8,859 bases of DNA from assembly GCA_049700155.1 (NCBI GenBank), contig JBNAVX010000101.1, positions 1-8,859 on the forward strand. Reading direction: 5' to 3'. A program made the position numbers and the translations under genes. Every line of letters starts with the position of its first letter. The first letter of the stretch is position 1. The notes below the pieces were generated by a model. That model was not told the DNA's origin, did not search any database, and saw only the letters and a list, made by a program, of their open reading frames with translations. This DNA is from JACAEY01 sp049700155 (lineage in GTDB: Bacteria; Nitrospirota; Thermodesulfovibrionia; Thermodesulfovibrionales; SM23-35). Positions 1-7,030 of this stretch are shown piece by piece.

Positions 1-5
1 GGGAG

Positions 6-64
6 TTTGAGGGGCATAGCCCTTCAAAGAAAGTGAAGCCCCGACTAAAGTCGGGGAGCTTCAC
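6..64. repeat. Two adjacent strong stem-loops at the left edge
   Basis: Bases 6-15 pair with 19-28 (ten pairs, one of them G-T, three-base loop). Bases 33-46 then pair with 49-64 (fourteen pairs, with the two bases 57-58 bulged). The second hairpin has a perfect core, CCCCGACT against AGTCGGGG. Paired hairpins of this shape, with GAAGCCCC in the ascending arm, resemble right ends of IS200/IS605-type elements near tnpB, but no transposase gene is visible. An alternative is a transcription terminator for a minus-strand gene, since the minus-strand read after the second hairpin is T-rich (TTTCTTTGA). The structure is seen directly; its identity is uncertain. Confidence 0.6.
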
Positions 65-115
65 TCATAAATTTATGAATTAAGTGGGCTAAATGACTTT
101 TTCAGGTTGAGGATT

Positions 116-162
116 TTATGAAAAGGCATGTAATTAGCTATAATTAAAGCTGTTTTTATAAT
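116..162 (+). promoter_or_regulatory. Candidate promoter region of the AsmA-like gene
   Basis: Two exact TATAAT hexamers lie upstream of the start codon, at 139-144 and 157-162. Each has only a weak -35 candidate at 17 bases: TTATGA at 116-121 for the first and TTAGCT at 134-139 for the second. The second -10 would start transcription around 169, almost at the ATG at 171. No Shine-Dalgarno sequence precedes that ATG (the ten bases before it are ATAATTTTTT), so a very short or absent leader is possible. In AT-rich DNA such hexamers also occur by chance. Confidence 0.35.
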
Positions 163-170
163 AATTTTTT

Positions 171-3100
171 ATGAAAAAACGAAAAAAGATTATATATTGG
201 TCTGGTGTGATAATATTTGTACTGATAACTATTATTTTAGCCCTCAGCCTGTCACTTCCAAAATTCATCAACACAGAATCTGTCAGAAGCAAAATTATTG
301 AGTCTCTATCAAAGACATTCAATGGAAAGATATATATTAAGAAGGTCGAGTTATCTTTTTTCCCGAGACCATGTTTTAAACTCCATCAAGTGCAGATTTC
401 ATCACAAGAAAAGACAGAAGGCAAGATTAATTTAATTAAGATTTATCCTGCAATACTTCCTCTTTTTACAGGTGAAGTTAGAATATCTAAAGTAAATGCA
501 GAATACCCAGATTTTCTTATCAGCGTCCCTGAAAGAAAAGAAAAATTATCTCTGGCAGATATAGAGAAAAAATTATTATCATCAATTTATTTTCTGAAAG
601 AGAATGCCCCAGGTGTTGATATTACAATTAAAAAAGGGAGTCTGAATCTGGATAAAAATAAAAAAACTAATTTATTATTCCAGAACATCAATGCACAGAT
701 TGGCTTTCCACCATGGGATCTAAAATATACAATCACTGCTCGCTTAGAGGATTCTGATTTTGCCGTCTCAGGACGTTTAGACCCAAAAAATTTTAAAGGC
801 AAAGGTAATATTTATCTAAAAAACTTCGGCATCCATAAGGTTATTGGTTTCTTTTTGACCGATGATATTAATTATATTAAAGACTCTACTGTAAATTTGA
901 GGGTCTCCTTCAAAACAGAAGGGATAGGCACATTGCAGGCTGATATAGAAGGTTCAATACCTAATATTGTCCCGCAGAGAAATAATCAAAGATTAAATTT
1001 AAAGATTGATAAAACTAAAGCATCTCTTGAGATAACCAAAGAGAAGACATTGCTAACTATTGATAAACTGTCAATTGATAAACCCCATATTACGCTAACA
1101 GGATCATTAAAAATTAATAAAATGCACCCAAATATTTATTTATTTCTTAAAGGGACAGATATTGATGTTAATCAATTAAGGAATTCTGCATTGATTATTG
1201 CTTCAGACATTTCAATCGTGAGTGATGTATCTAAATATGTTATAGGGGGTAGAGTTCCGCTAATCAGTTTTTATACAAAAGGTGTTTCTCTTGATGACCT
1301 TGGAAAGACAGAAAATATACACATTGAGGGAACCATGCGTGAAGGAAATATATTTGTTCCCGGTCCTGATTTGGCATTTAAATCAGTTAATGGTGATTGT
1401 GTTATCACAAAAGGGATACTGAATGGTTCTCAGATATATGCACAATTAGATAATGCCAGATTGAGTGAAGGTGTTCTAAAAGTTGGATTAAAAGGAGAAA
1501 ATGCACCATTACATCTTGATACCCTCGCGAATATTAATCTCGCTGAACTATTATCATTATTGAAACAGATTGTAAAAAATGATGCTTTATTAAGAGAGTT
1601 TAATCTTATAAGCGAGATAAAAGGTCATGCTAATGGTAGAGTTGTACTTGGAGAAACTATAGATTCAATCCAGGTGGCTTTCGAGGTTTTTGATGCAAAG
1701 CTACATGCCCGATATAAAAGAATTCCATATCCTGTTGAACTAAAAGAAGGCAGATTTTTTTACGACAGTTCAAAAATCGTTACAAGAAATGCAAACTTCA
1801 TATTGGGAAGTTCCTCATTTAACAGATTTAACAGTACTTTAAAATTGAATGAACCTTATAGCTTTGAAATATCATCTGAAAAGTCTTTTCTGGATCTTGA
1901 AGAACTATACAGCTGGCTATCATCATACAAGCAAATCAAGAATCTATTCGATAATATCACATCTTTAAAAGGGACAACCCTTATAGAACTCATGAACATA
2001 AAAGGTTCTTTTATGAATCCAGAGAAGTGGAGCTTTCATATAATTAGTGCATTACAGAACTTAAAAATTAATTTTCCATTCTTTCCTGATACTCTGACAA
2101 TAACAGACAAAAGGTTTGAAATAATGCCTCAGAAAATATCTTTTTCTAAAGCACTTATTAGTATAGATAATACAACCCTATCAGTCTCTGGTTTTTTAAA
2201 GACAGACCTTAAAAGTATTCAAAAGGCAGATATTTCAATAAATGGGACTGCAGGGTCATCAGTCTTAGAATGGTTAAAAAAATCATTGAATCTGCCTAAA
2301 GAACTAAAGTTCCCACAGCCAGTTTTTATATCAGATGCTCATCTTGTTCAAGAAGAATTAGGTGTTTTATCTTTTCAGAGTAATATGAAGATAAAAGATG
2401 GACCTGATGTTAGTGTTGATTTATATAAAACTCCAAAAGAATTATCAATCAAAAAAGTTTCTTTAAATGACAAGACATCCAATGCAAGATTTTCATTTAA
2501 TAGACAGGATAAAAAAATAGATTTAACTTTTGATGGTCAGCTTTCAGGAAAGACAGTTGATAAATTATTAAACCTTTCTGAGATTTCAGCCGGCTTAATT
2601 AAAGGAGTTTTCCATGCAGAGATACAGAGCGATAAGTCTCTTAGAATTAATTCAAGCGGGAAGATATATGGAGAAAAGATTGCAATTCCCTGGAAGTCAG
2701 ATAATCCTATAAAAATAGGAAAGTTATATCTAAATGCAGATTTAAATGGTATCAAATTCAATACAGATTCACTCATATGGCATGACAATTCCTTATCATT
2801 TGATGGAAGTTTAATTTCTAATGAAAAAGGTACTATTATTAAAATGGATGTCCTGGCAGACAGACTTGATTGGAATAATTTAAAAAGAATATTTGAATTA
2901 GATAAAAAAGCAGATGATATGCAGCAGATAGAATGGAAACAATCTATCCGAATAATAGCAAGCGTCAAATCAAAAGACTTCATTTTTGAAAAGCTTTCGG
3001 TTAGTCCTATGCATGCCGATATATCCCTATCAGGAGGAGTTATGGATGCAACCATCTCAAGGGCTAATATCTGCTATATTCCTATTTCAGGGAAGATCAA

Positions 3101-3782
3101 GACTTCTCAGAATAATATTGAGACAAATTTTAAAATCACTGCGAGCAATCAGCCTTTAGAACCTTTCATTACATGTATAGGTAACAAGGGACTTGTCACA
3201 GGCAAATTTGATATGAATGGCGAGATTAGCTCACATAGCAAAAAAAATGCACTGGCTAAGTCTATTAATGGGAAGATCAATTTTAAAGCAAAGGATGGAA
3301 GAATTTATAGGTATGGGACCATTGCAAAAATATTTGCATTATTGAATGTTACAGAAATTTTCAGAGGTAAATTACCTGATGTGACTCAAGAGGGGTTTGC
3401 ATACCAGTCTATGTCGTTTAAAGGTCAGATCAGGGATGGTAAACTCTTTGTTCAAGAAGGAATCATTGATGGTTCATCAATGGAAATAGTATGTGAGGGT
3501 AATATAGATTTTGTAGAAAAAAAGATAGATATGAATTTGCTCGTTGCACCTTTAAAAACAGTAGATTTTATCTTGAGGAAGATTCCTATTGTGAGGGATA
3601 TAACAGGTCGTTCCCTTATTTCAATACCTGTAACGGTTAAAGGAGATATAGTAAATCCTGATGTAAATTATCTACCTCTATCCAGTGTTGGTTCTGGATT
3701 GCTGGGGATTATGGAAAGAACGATCAAATTACCCGTTAAGATCATCCAGCCTTTTATCTCTAATGGAGATAAGAATCAATAA
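171..3782 (+). CDS. AsmA-family envelope protein (YhdP/TamB-like size class)
   Basis: This encodes a 1203-residue protein with a basic N-terminus (MKKRKK), one transmembrane segment at about residues 7-29, and a long, presumably periplasmic body. The body is made of alternating polar/hydrophobic beta-strand repeats (patterns such as LKINKMHPNIYLFLKG), typical of AsmA-like proteins. Residues of about 990-1203 fit the AsmA-like C-terminal region: an IYRYGTIAKIFALLNVTEIF stretch near 1042, then VKGDIVNPDVNYLPL near 1155 and a hydrophobic, amphipathic end. Large family members are thought to form grooves that carry phospholipids between inner and outer membranes; that role here is inferred from the family. 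It appears to be transcribed alone. The start at 171 is chosen because the TM segment follows directly, although there is no Shine-Dalgarno. Which AsmA subfamily it belongs to is not settled. Confidence 0.85.
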   Translation: MKKRKKIIYWSGVIIFVLITIILALSLSLPKFINTESVRSKIIESLSKTFNGKIYIKKVELSFFPRPCFKLHQVQISSQEKTEGKINLIKIYPAILPLFTGEVRISKVNAEYPDFLISVPERKEKLSLADIEKKLLSSIYFLKENAPGVDITIKKGSLNLDKNKKTNLLFQNINAQIGFPPWDLKYTITARLEDSDFAVSGRLDPKNFKGKGNIYLKNFGIHKVIGFFLTDDINYIKDSTVNLRVSFKTEGIGTLQADIEGSIPNIVPQRNNQRLNLKIDKTKASLEITKEKTLLTIDKLSIDKPHITLTGSLKINKMHPNIYLFLKGTDIDVNQLRNSALIIASDISIVSDVSKYVIGGRVPLISFYTKGVSLDDLGKTENIHIEGTMREGNIFVPGPDLAFKSVNGDCVITKGILNGSQIYAQLDNARLSEGVLKVGLKGENAPLHLDTLANINLAELLSLLKQIVKNDALLREFNLISEIKGHANGRVVLGETIDSIQVAFEVFDAKLHARYKRIPYPVELKEGRFFYDSSKIVTRNANFILGSSSFNRFNSTLKLNEPYSFEISSEKSFLDLEELYSWLSSYKQIKNLFDNITSLKGTTLIELMNIKGSFMNPEKWSFHIISALQNLKINFPFFPDTLTITDKRFEIMPQKISFSKALISIDNTTLSVSGFLKTDLKSIQKADISINGTAGSSVLEWLKKSLNLPKELKFPQPVFISDAHLVQEELGVLSFQSNMKIKDGPDVSVDLYKTPKELSIKKVSLNDKTSNARFSFNRQDKKIDLTFDGQLSGKTVDKLLNLSEISAGLIKGVFHAEIQSDKSLRINSSGKIYGEKIAIPWKSDNPIKIGKLYLNADLNGIKFNTDSLIWHDNSLSFDGSLISNEKGTIIKMDVLADRLDWNNLKRIFELDKKADDMQQIEWKQSIRIIASVKSKDFIFEKLSVSPMHADISLSGGVMDATISRANICYIPISGKIKTSQNNIETNFKITASNQPLEPFITCIGNKGLVTGKFDMNGEISSHSKKNALAKSINGKINFKAKDGRIYRYGTIAKIFALLNVTEIFRGKLPDVTQEGFAYQSMSFKGQIRDGKLFVQEGIIDGSSMEIVCEGNIDFVEKKIDMNLLVAPLKTVDFILRKIPIVRDITGRSLISIPVTVKGDIVNPDVNYLPLSSVGSGLLGIMERTIKLPVKIIQPFISNGDKNQ

Positions 3783-3845
3783 TGTATTTCTTTCAGTGAT
3801 TAAAATCACTCTATATAAATTATTTCATTGATAGCCCTGAAAATA

Positions 3846-3874
3846 TTGACAGGCAATGCTTTTAGTGGTATCAT
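3846..3874 (+). promoter_or_regulatory. Strong sigma-70-type promoter of the transglycosylase cluster
   Basis: A perfect TTGACA (3846-3851) is followed, after a 17-base spacer, by TATCAT (3869-3874; five of six match TATAAT). An extended -10 TGG precedes it at 3866-3868. Transcription would be expected to start about seven bases further on, at about 3881, which is the A of an ATG. This is one of the two best promoters in the window. Confidence 0.75.
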
Positions 3875-3880
3875 GTGTTC

Positions 3881-4594
3881 ATGAAATATGCTTTTATAGT
3901 TTTTGGTTTAATCATATTTCTTTTTTCGATTTCTCATGCAGATATTTATAAATATATAGATGAAAACGGCATTACATGTTACACTGATACACCAGTTAAT
4001 AAAAAAGCTGATCTAATCATGAAGGAGAAAACTGAAATAACGAATCAAACTAAAGCAGACACTTCAAAAAGAATCTCTCAGGAAAAAACTAATTATCATA
4101 CACTTGTTCATGAAAAAGCTACAAAATATAATATAGACCCTTTACTTGTAAAAGCTGTTATTAAGACAGAATCAAATTGGAATGAATGGGCTGTCTCAAG
4201 AAAAGGAGCTATAGGACTCATGCAGCTTATGCCAGCTACTGCGAGGGAAATGAATGTTAATAATCCTTTTAACCCTGAGGAAAATATCGAGGGCGGGGTA
4301 AAATATTTAAGATACCTACTTGAGCGTTTTAATGGTGATCTGACCCTTGCATTAGCTGCATATAATGCAGGACCTAAATGGGTCGAAAAATTTGGTTTTA
4401 TTCCGCCGATTTCAGAAACAAAAGAGTATGTTCGCAAGGTTCTTTCACTTTATAACGATAGTACATTTTTGCCTGCAAAAGCATCTGAATCAGGTCAGAA
4501 TAATTCTGAAAAAATTTATAAAATTGTACTTCAAGACGGCACCGTTCTTTTTACAAATTCCAGTTTGCTGCTAAAAGACTCTACTGGATTTTAA
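3881..4594 (+). CDS. Secreted lytic transglycosylase (SLT) with DUF4124-like N-terminus
   Basis: The enzyme cleaves the beta-1,4 glycosidic bond of peptidoglycan, releasing anhydromuropeptides in the periplasm. From the ATG at 3881 it has 237 residues. A signal peptide ends near residue 20 (SHA before DIYKY). A short DUF4124-type motif follows at 21-38 (IYKYIDENGITCYTD). The SLT domain spans about 75-190, with catalytic Glu97 in KTESNW, GLMQLMP at 112-118 and AAYNAGP at 159-165, the expected Slt/MltC/MltE-type motifs. The C-terminal tail (about 210-237) seems to repeat the DUF4124-like motif. A GTG at 3875 in frame would add two residues. I prefer the ATG because the promoter places the transcript start there, and neither start has a Shine-Dalgarno. 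It is first in a cluster with nadA, which begins at the base after its stop. Confidence 0.9.
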   Translation: MKYAFIVFGLIIFLFSISHADIYKYIDENGITCYTDTPVNKKADLIMKEKTEITNQTKADTSKRISQEKTNYHTLVHEKATKYNIDPLLVKAVIKTESNWNEWAVSRKGAIGLMQLMPATAREMNVNNPFNPEENIEGGVKYLRYLLERFNGDLTLALAAYNAGPKWVEKFGFIPPISETKEYVRKVLSLYNDSTFLPAKASESGQNNSEKIYKIVLQDGTVLFTNSSLLLKDSTGF

Positions 4595-5584
4595 ATGAAT
4601 TCTGATGAAAGACTATCTCTTCAAGAAGAGATTCTCAAATTAAAGACTCAAAAAAAGGCTATTATCCTTTCCCATAACTACCAGAGAGACGAAGTTCAGG
4701 AGATTGCTGATTTTGTTGGTGATTCTCTTGAACTATCAAGAACAGCAGCAACGATAGACTGTGAAATTATCATTTTTGCTGGTGTCACTTTCATGGCAGA
4801 GAGTGCTGCAATCCTCTCTCCTGACAAGATGGTGCTTACTACTGAACTTAATGCAATATGCCCGATGGCTGATATGATAAGAGTAGATTCACCAAGACCA
4901 GAAATAAAAAAATTTCCTGGTTTTGATAATCCACCTCCCTATATCTTTCCAAAGGAATTTACTTTGAGAGAGATTAAAAATAGATATAAAGGTGTTCCTG
5001 TAGTTGCCTATGTTAATACAACAGCAGATGTAAAGGCTGAGAGTTATATATGCTGCACATCTGCTAATGTTGTGAAGGTTATCGAATCTCTTCCAGATGA
5101 AAGAGTAATATGCATACCTGACAAAAATCTTTCTCAATGGGCAGCTAAAAATACTAAAAAAGAGGTTATTGCTTGGGATGGTTTCTGCCATGTACATGAG
5201 AGAGTTAGGGCAGAAGATGTTATAAAAGCAAGGGAAGAACATCCAAAAGCACTTCTTATGGCACATCCAGAATGCAGATTAGAGGTCCTTGAGATGGCTG
5301 ACCATGTAACAAGTACATCAGGTATGTTGAGATTTGCAAAGGCATCTACTGAGAAAGAATTCATAGTTGGGACTGAGATTGGACTACTATACAGACTGAG
5401 GAAAGAAAATCCTGATAAGATATTCTATCCCCTGAGAAAAGATATGATATGTCCTCAGATGAAAAAAACTACTTTGAAGAGTCTTCTCAGGGCTCTTAAA
5501 GAAAATTCATATATCATCCAATTACCAGAGAAGATTAGACTTCCGGCAAAGATAGCTCTTGACAGGATGCTTATGGTAAGATAG
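4595..5584 (+). CDS. nadA: Quinolinate synthase A
   Basis: NadA condenses iminoaspartate with dihydroxyacetone phosphate to quinolinate, the precursor of NAD, using a [4Fe-4S] cluster in the cytoplasm. Supporting motifs are SHNYQRDEVQEIADFVGDS (26-44), AICPMADM (87-94), AYVNTTADVKAES (138-150), CCTSANVVKV (153-162), IPDKNLSQW (174-182), GFCHVHE (196-202), AHPECRLEVL (223-232), TSTSGM (239-244) and CPQMKKTTLKSLLRAL (286-301). Cys89, Cys198 and Cys286 sit where the three cluster ligands are expected. At 329 residues it is somewhat longer than the roughly 300-residue compact form, apparently because of a proline-rich insertion near 98-122. The ATG abuts the previous stop (TAAATG) with no clear Shine-Dalgarno, which suggests translational coupling. 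nadB and nadC are not in the window. Confidence 0.97.
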   Translation: MNSDERLSLQEEILKLKTQKKAIILSHNYQRDEVQEIADFVGDSLELSRTAATIDCEIIIFAGVTFMAESAAILSPDKMVLTTELNAICPMADMIRVDSPRPEIKKFPGFDNPPPYIFPKEFTLREIKNRYKGVPVVAYVNTTADVKAESYICCTSANVVKVIESLPDERVICIPDKNLSQWAAKNTKKEVIAWDGFCHVHERVRAEDVIKAREEHPKALLMAHPECRLEVLEMADHVTSTSGMLRFAKASTEKEFIVGTEIGLLYRLRKENPDKIFYPLRKDMICPQMKKTTLKSLLRALKENSYIIQLPEKIRLPAKIALDRMLMVR

Positions 5585-5593
5585 TTATTGTAG

Positions 5594-5983
5594 GTGGATA
5601 TATTTAGCAAAATAGCAGAAAGGCGTATTCAAGAAGCAATCCAAAATGGTGACTTTGATAACCTCAAAGGAAAAGGGAAACCTCTGACTTTTGAAGATGA
5701 GACTTTTATCCCTGAAGATTTGAGAATAGCTTACAGGATTTTAAAAAATGCAGGTTGTATCCCACCTGAATTAGAACTTAGGAATGAAATAGTGAACCTT
5801 TCTACATTAATAAATACACTTGATGATGACAAAGAAAGGTTGAAGAAACTCCGTGAGCTTAATTTTAAGATATTGAGATTTAATATCATGAGAAAGAGAC
5901 CTTTTAATCTTGAAGACTTCCCACAATACGAAGGCAAAATAGTTGATAAATTTACCCAGAATACTGATAAAAAGAAAAAATAA
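5594..5983 (+). CDS. DUF1992 (DnaJC28-like conserved domain) protein
   Basis: This is a 129-residue protein. The family hallmark is clear: an N-terminal helix (MDIFSKIAERRIQEAIQNG), then FDNLKGKGKPL at 21-31, EDLRIAYRILKNAGCIPPEL at 41-60, and a charged helical region to about 100. The same domain occurs in bacterial YhdN-type proteins and in eukaryotic DNAJC28. No J domain is present and the biochemical role is unknown. The GTG start at 5594 is chosen because family members begin with the M-D-x-F-x-x-I-A-E-R pattern, exactly as here, and the next Met is far inside. The start lies nine bases after the nadA stop, with only weak Shine-Dalgarno potential, so it is probably translated from the nadA message. 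The C-terminus ends in a lysine run. Confidence 0.88.
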   Translation: MDIFSKIAERRIQEAIQNGDFDNLKGKGKPLTFEDETFIPEDLRIAYRILKNAGCIPPELELRNEIVNLSTLINTLDDDKERLKKLRELNFKILRFNIMRKRPFNLEDFPQYEGKIVDKFTQNTDKKKK

Positions 5984-6050
5984 CGATTGATTTATATTTT
6001 CTCACAAACTTCTCCAAATAATTTTTTAGAAAAACCTGTATATCTTTTTA

Positions 6051-6115
6051 TACACACCCCTTCACCCCTCTTTTTAGAGGGGAAAGGATTAAGAGGGGAT
6101 TAAAGGGGTGTGTTA
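6051..6115. repeat. MITE/REP-like palindromic repeat
   Basis: Outer arms of 11 bases (ACACACCCCTT at 6052-6062 and its complement at 6103-6113) extend into TATA/TTATA outside. They enclose CCCCTCT at 6065-6071, which pairs with AGAGGGG at 6076-6082 over a four-base loop. The same C-run can also pair with AAGAGGGG at 6091-6098, so two folds compete. The G/C-rich block stands out from AT-rich surroundings. Such C-rich/G-rich palindromes are often dispersed in bacterial genomes; I infer a small mobile or REP-type repeat. No T-run follows it, so it is a poor terminator. Confidence 0.6.
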
Positions 6116-6218
6116 TAAATGCAACCTCTTTTTAAAATGCATGAATCATTAACCAAATATCTTATTTATGGACAGCAATGATTTTCTCAGATATCTATTT
6201 TGATATGATTTTACACAT

Positions 6219-6244
6219 AGGTATCCTATAAAGGGATCTTTTTT
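6219..6244 (+). terminator. Weak terminator-like hairpin
   Basis: AGGTATCC (6219-6226) can pair with GGGATCT (6233-6239), using two or three G-T pairs and a bulged A, over the loop TATAAA. A run of six T follows at 6239-6244. It could end transcripts from the transglycosylase/nadA/DUF1992 cluster, but it lies about 235 bases past the last stop and the stem is poor. Confidence 0.25.
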
Positions 6245-6367
6245 ATTTTGCGAGAATCTGAAAGATCTCAACTACTGTCTACAATCAATTGTGTATGAGT
6301 CAGATGAAATTATATTAACAACCCTTCTATTTAGCCCAATCCTTTTCTCCTTTCTTCTGATTTTATT

Positions 6368-6396
6368 TTGATGTAAATTGTGTGTATCAGTATAAA
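6368..6396 (+). promoter_or_regulatory. Upstream promoter candidate for leuD-leuB
   Basis: TTGATG (6368-6373) is followed by a 17-base spacer and TATAAA (6391-6396; five of six match the -10 consensus). Transcription would start near 6403, giving a leader of about 124 bases that contains the small upstream ORF at 6458. Confidence 0.5.
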
Positions 6397-6457
6397 ATCA
6401 GCCTTGAAAGAAGTTTTCACACAATCTGACGTTTTGCTACTTACCTTCCTTTAGGAC

Positions 6458-6526
6458 ATGTTTACTGGACATAAGAAAATAGAATATAATATTTCTCTTT
6501 TAGTGAAAAAGAAATCAGGAGGGTAG
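6458..6526 (+). other. 22-codon upstream ORF abutting leuD
   Basis: An ATG at 6458 opens a short frame (begins MFTGHKKIEYN, ends KKKSGG). Its TAG (6524-6526) touches the leuD ATG, and both are in the same frame. Codons 14-15 are the leucine pair CTT TTA. Its own ribosome site is poor (AGGA one base before the ATG). It would be translated only from the upstream promoter. It may be chance; I see no attenuator hairpins. Confidence 0.2.
6461..6490 (+). promoter_or_regulatory. Proximal promoter candidate for leuD-leuB
   Basis: A perfect TATAAT (6485-6490) lies 18 bases after TTTACT (6461-6466; four of six). Transcription would start near 6497, leaving about 30 bases of leader including the Shine-Dalgarno AGGAGGG at 6517-6523. 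Confidence 0.5.
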
Positions 6527-7030
6527 ATGCTGATTAGAGGAAAGGTATGGAAGTTTGGTAATGATATAGATACTGATGTGATCATACCAGCAAGGTATCT
6601 TAATACTTCTGATCCGAAGGAACTTGCTATGCATGTTATGGAAGGCATTGATAGCAATTTTCCTCAAAAGATTAAGAATGGAGATATCATCATTGCAGGG
6701 AAGAACTTCGGTTGTGGTTCATCCCGTGAGCATGCGCCTATTGCAATTAAGGCATCAGGTATCCAGGCTGTTATTGCAAAGAGTTTTGCAAGAATATTTT
6801 ATAGAAACGCCTTCAATATTGGTCTGCCCATCTTTGAATCATCAGAAGCACCTGAAAAGATAAAAGAGAATGATGAGATAGAGATTGATGCAGACAGCGG
6901 AATTATAAGGAATCTGACAAGAAAAGAAGAATATAAAGCAAATCCAATTCCATCATTTATGCAGGAATTAATCAAAGCAGGTGGATTGATTGAATGGACA
7001 AGAAAAAGATTGGGTAATGTTAGAAAATAA
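6527..7030 (+). CDS. leuD: 3-isopropylmalate dehydratase small subunit (archaeal-type LeuD)
   Basis: LeuD is the swivelling small subunit of isopropylmalate isomerase. With LeuC it converts 2-isopropylmalate to 3-isopropylmalate via isopropylmaleate in leucine synthesis. The 167-residue length is that of the short archaeal-type form rather than the roughly 200-residue E. coli form. Motifs seen: FGNDIDTDVIIPARYL (10-25), the substrate-loop motif YLNT (24-27), FGCGSSREHAP (61-71), and SFARIFYRNAFNIGLP (86-101). The start has an excellent Shine-Dalgarno (AGGAGGG, 6517-6523), close to the ATG. leuB follows after 47 bases. The required large subunit LeuC is not encoded in the window, so it must lie elsewhere. 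A homoaconitase-type or citraconate role cannot be fully excluded from the small subunit alone, but the leuB neighbour favours leucine synthesis. Confidence 0.93.
   Translation: MLIRGKVWKFGNDIDTDVIIPARYLNTSDPKELAMHVMEGIDSNFPQKIKNGDIIIAGKNFGCGSSREHAPIAIKASGIQAVIAKSFARIFYRNAFNIGLPIFESSEAPEKIKENDEIEIDADSGIIRNLTRKEEYKANPIPSFMQELIKAGGLIEWTRKRLGNVRK

Larger units (their letters stand above)
5984..6526. other. 543-base non-coding stretch between the DUF1992 gene and leuD
   Basis: The stretch is AT-rich with frequent stops in all frames. I see no protein-like reading frame except a 22-codon upstream ORF at its end, and no trace of leuC. It holds a palindromic repeat (6051-6115), a weak terminator-like hairpin (6219-6244), and two promoter candidates for leuD (6368-6396 and 6461-6490). 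I recognise no T-box or known riboswitch. The part from about 6250 to 6365 shows nothing I can name. Confidence 0.6.

Noticed and set aside
118..147. Nine-codon frame starting ATG at 118, with GAGG five bases upstream
   Set aside because: It is too short and its composition gives no support. A possible leader peptide, but nothing beyond the ribosome-site match.
2537..3055. 172-codon minus-strand frame inside the AsmA-like gene
   Set aside because: It lies opposite a continuous, family-like frame, has no ribosome site, and its cysteine/isoleucine/serine-rich text looks like antisense of coding DNA.
3795..3810. Small hairpin AGTGAT/ATCACT after the AsmA-like gene, as terminator
   Set aside because: The stem has only six AT-rich pairs and no T-run follows, so it is too weak to call.
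6241..6370. Repeated TTTTATTTTG at 6241 and 6361
   Set aside because: A ten-base match in highly AT-rich DNA with unrelated flanks; likely chance.
5984..6526. T-box, leucine riboswitch or leuC remnant before leuD
   Set aside because: No T-box core sequence, no recognised riboswitch motif and no leuC-like peptide in any frame could be seen.
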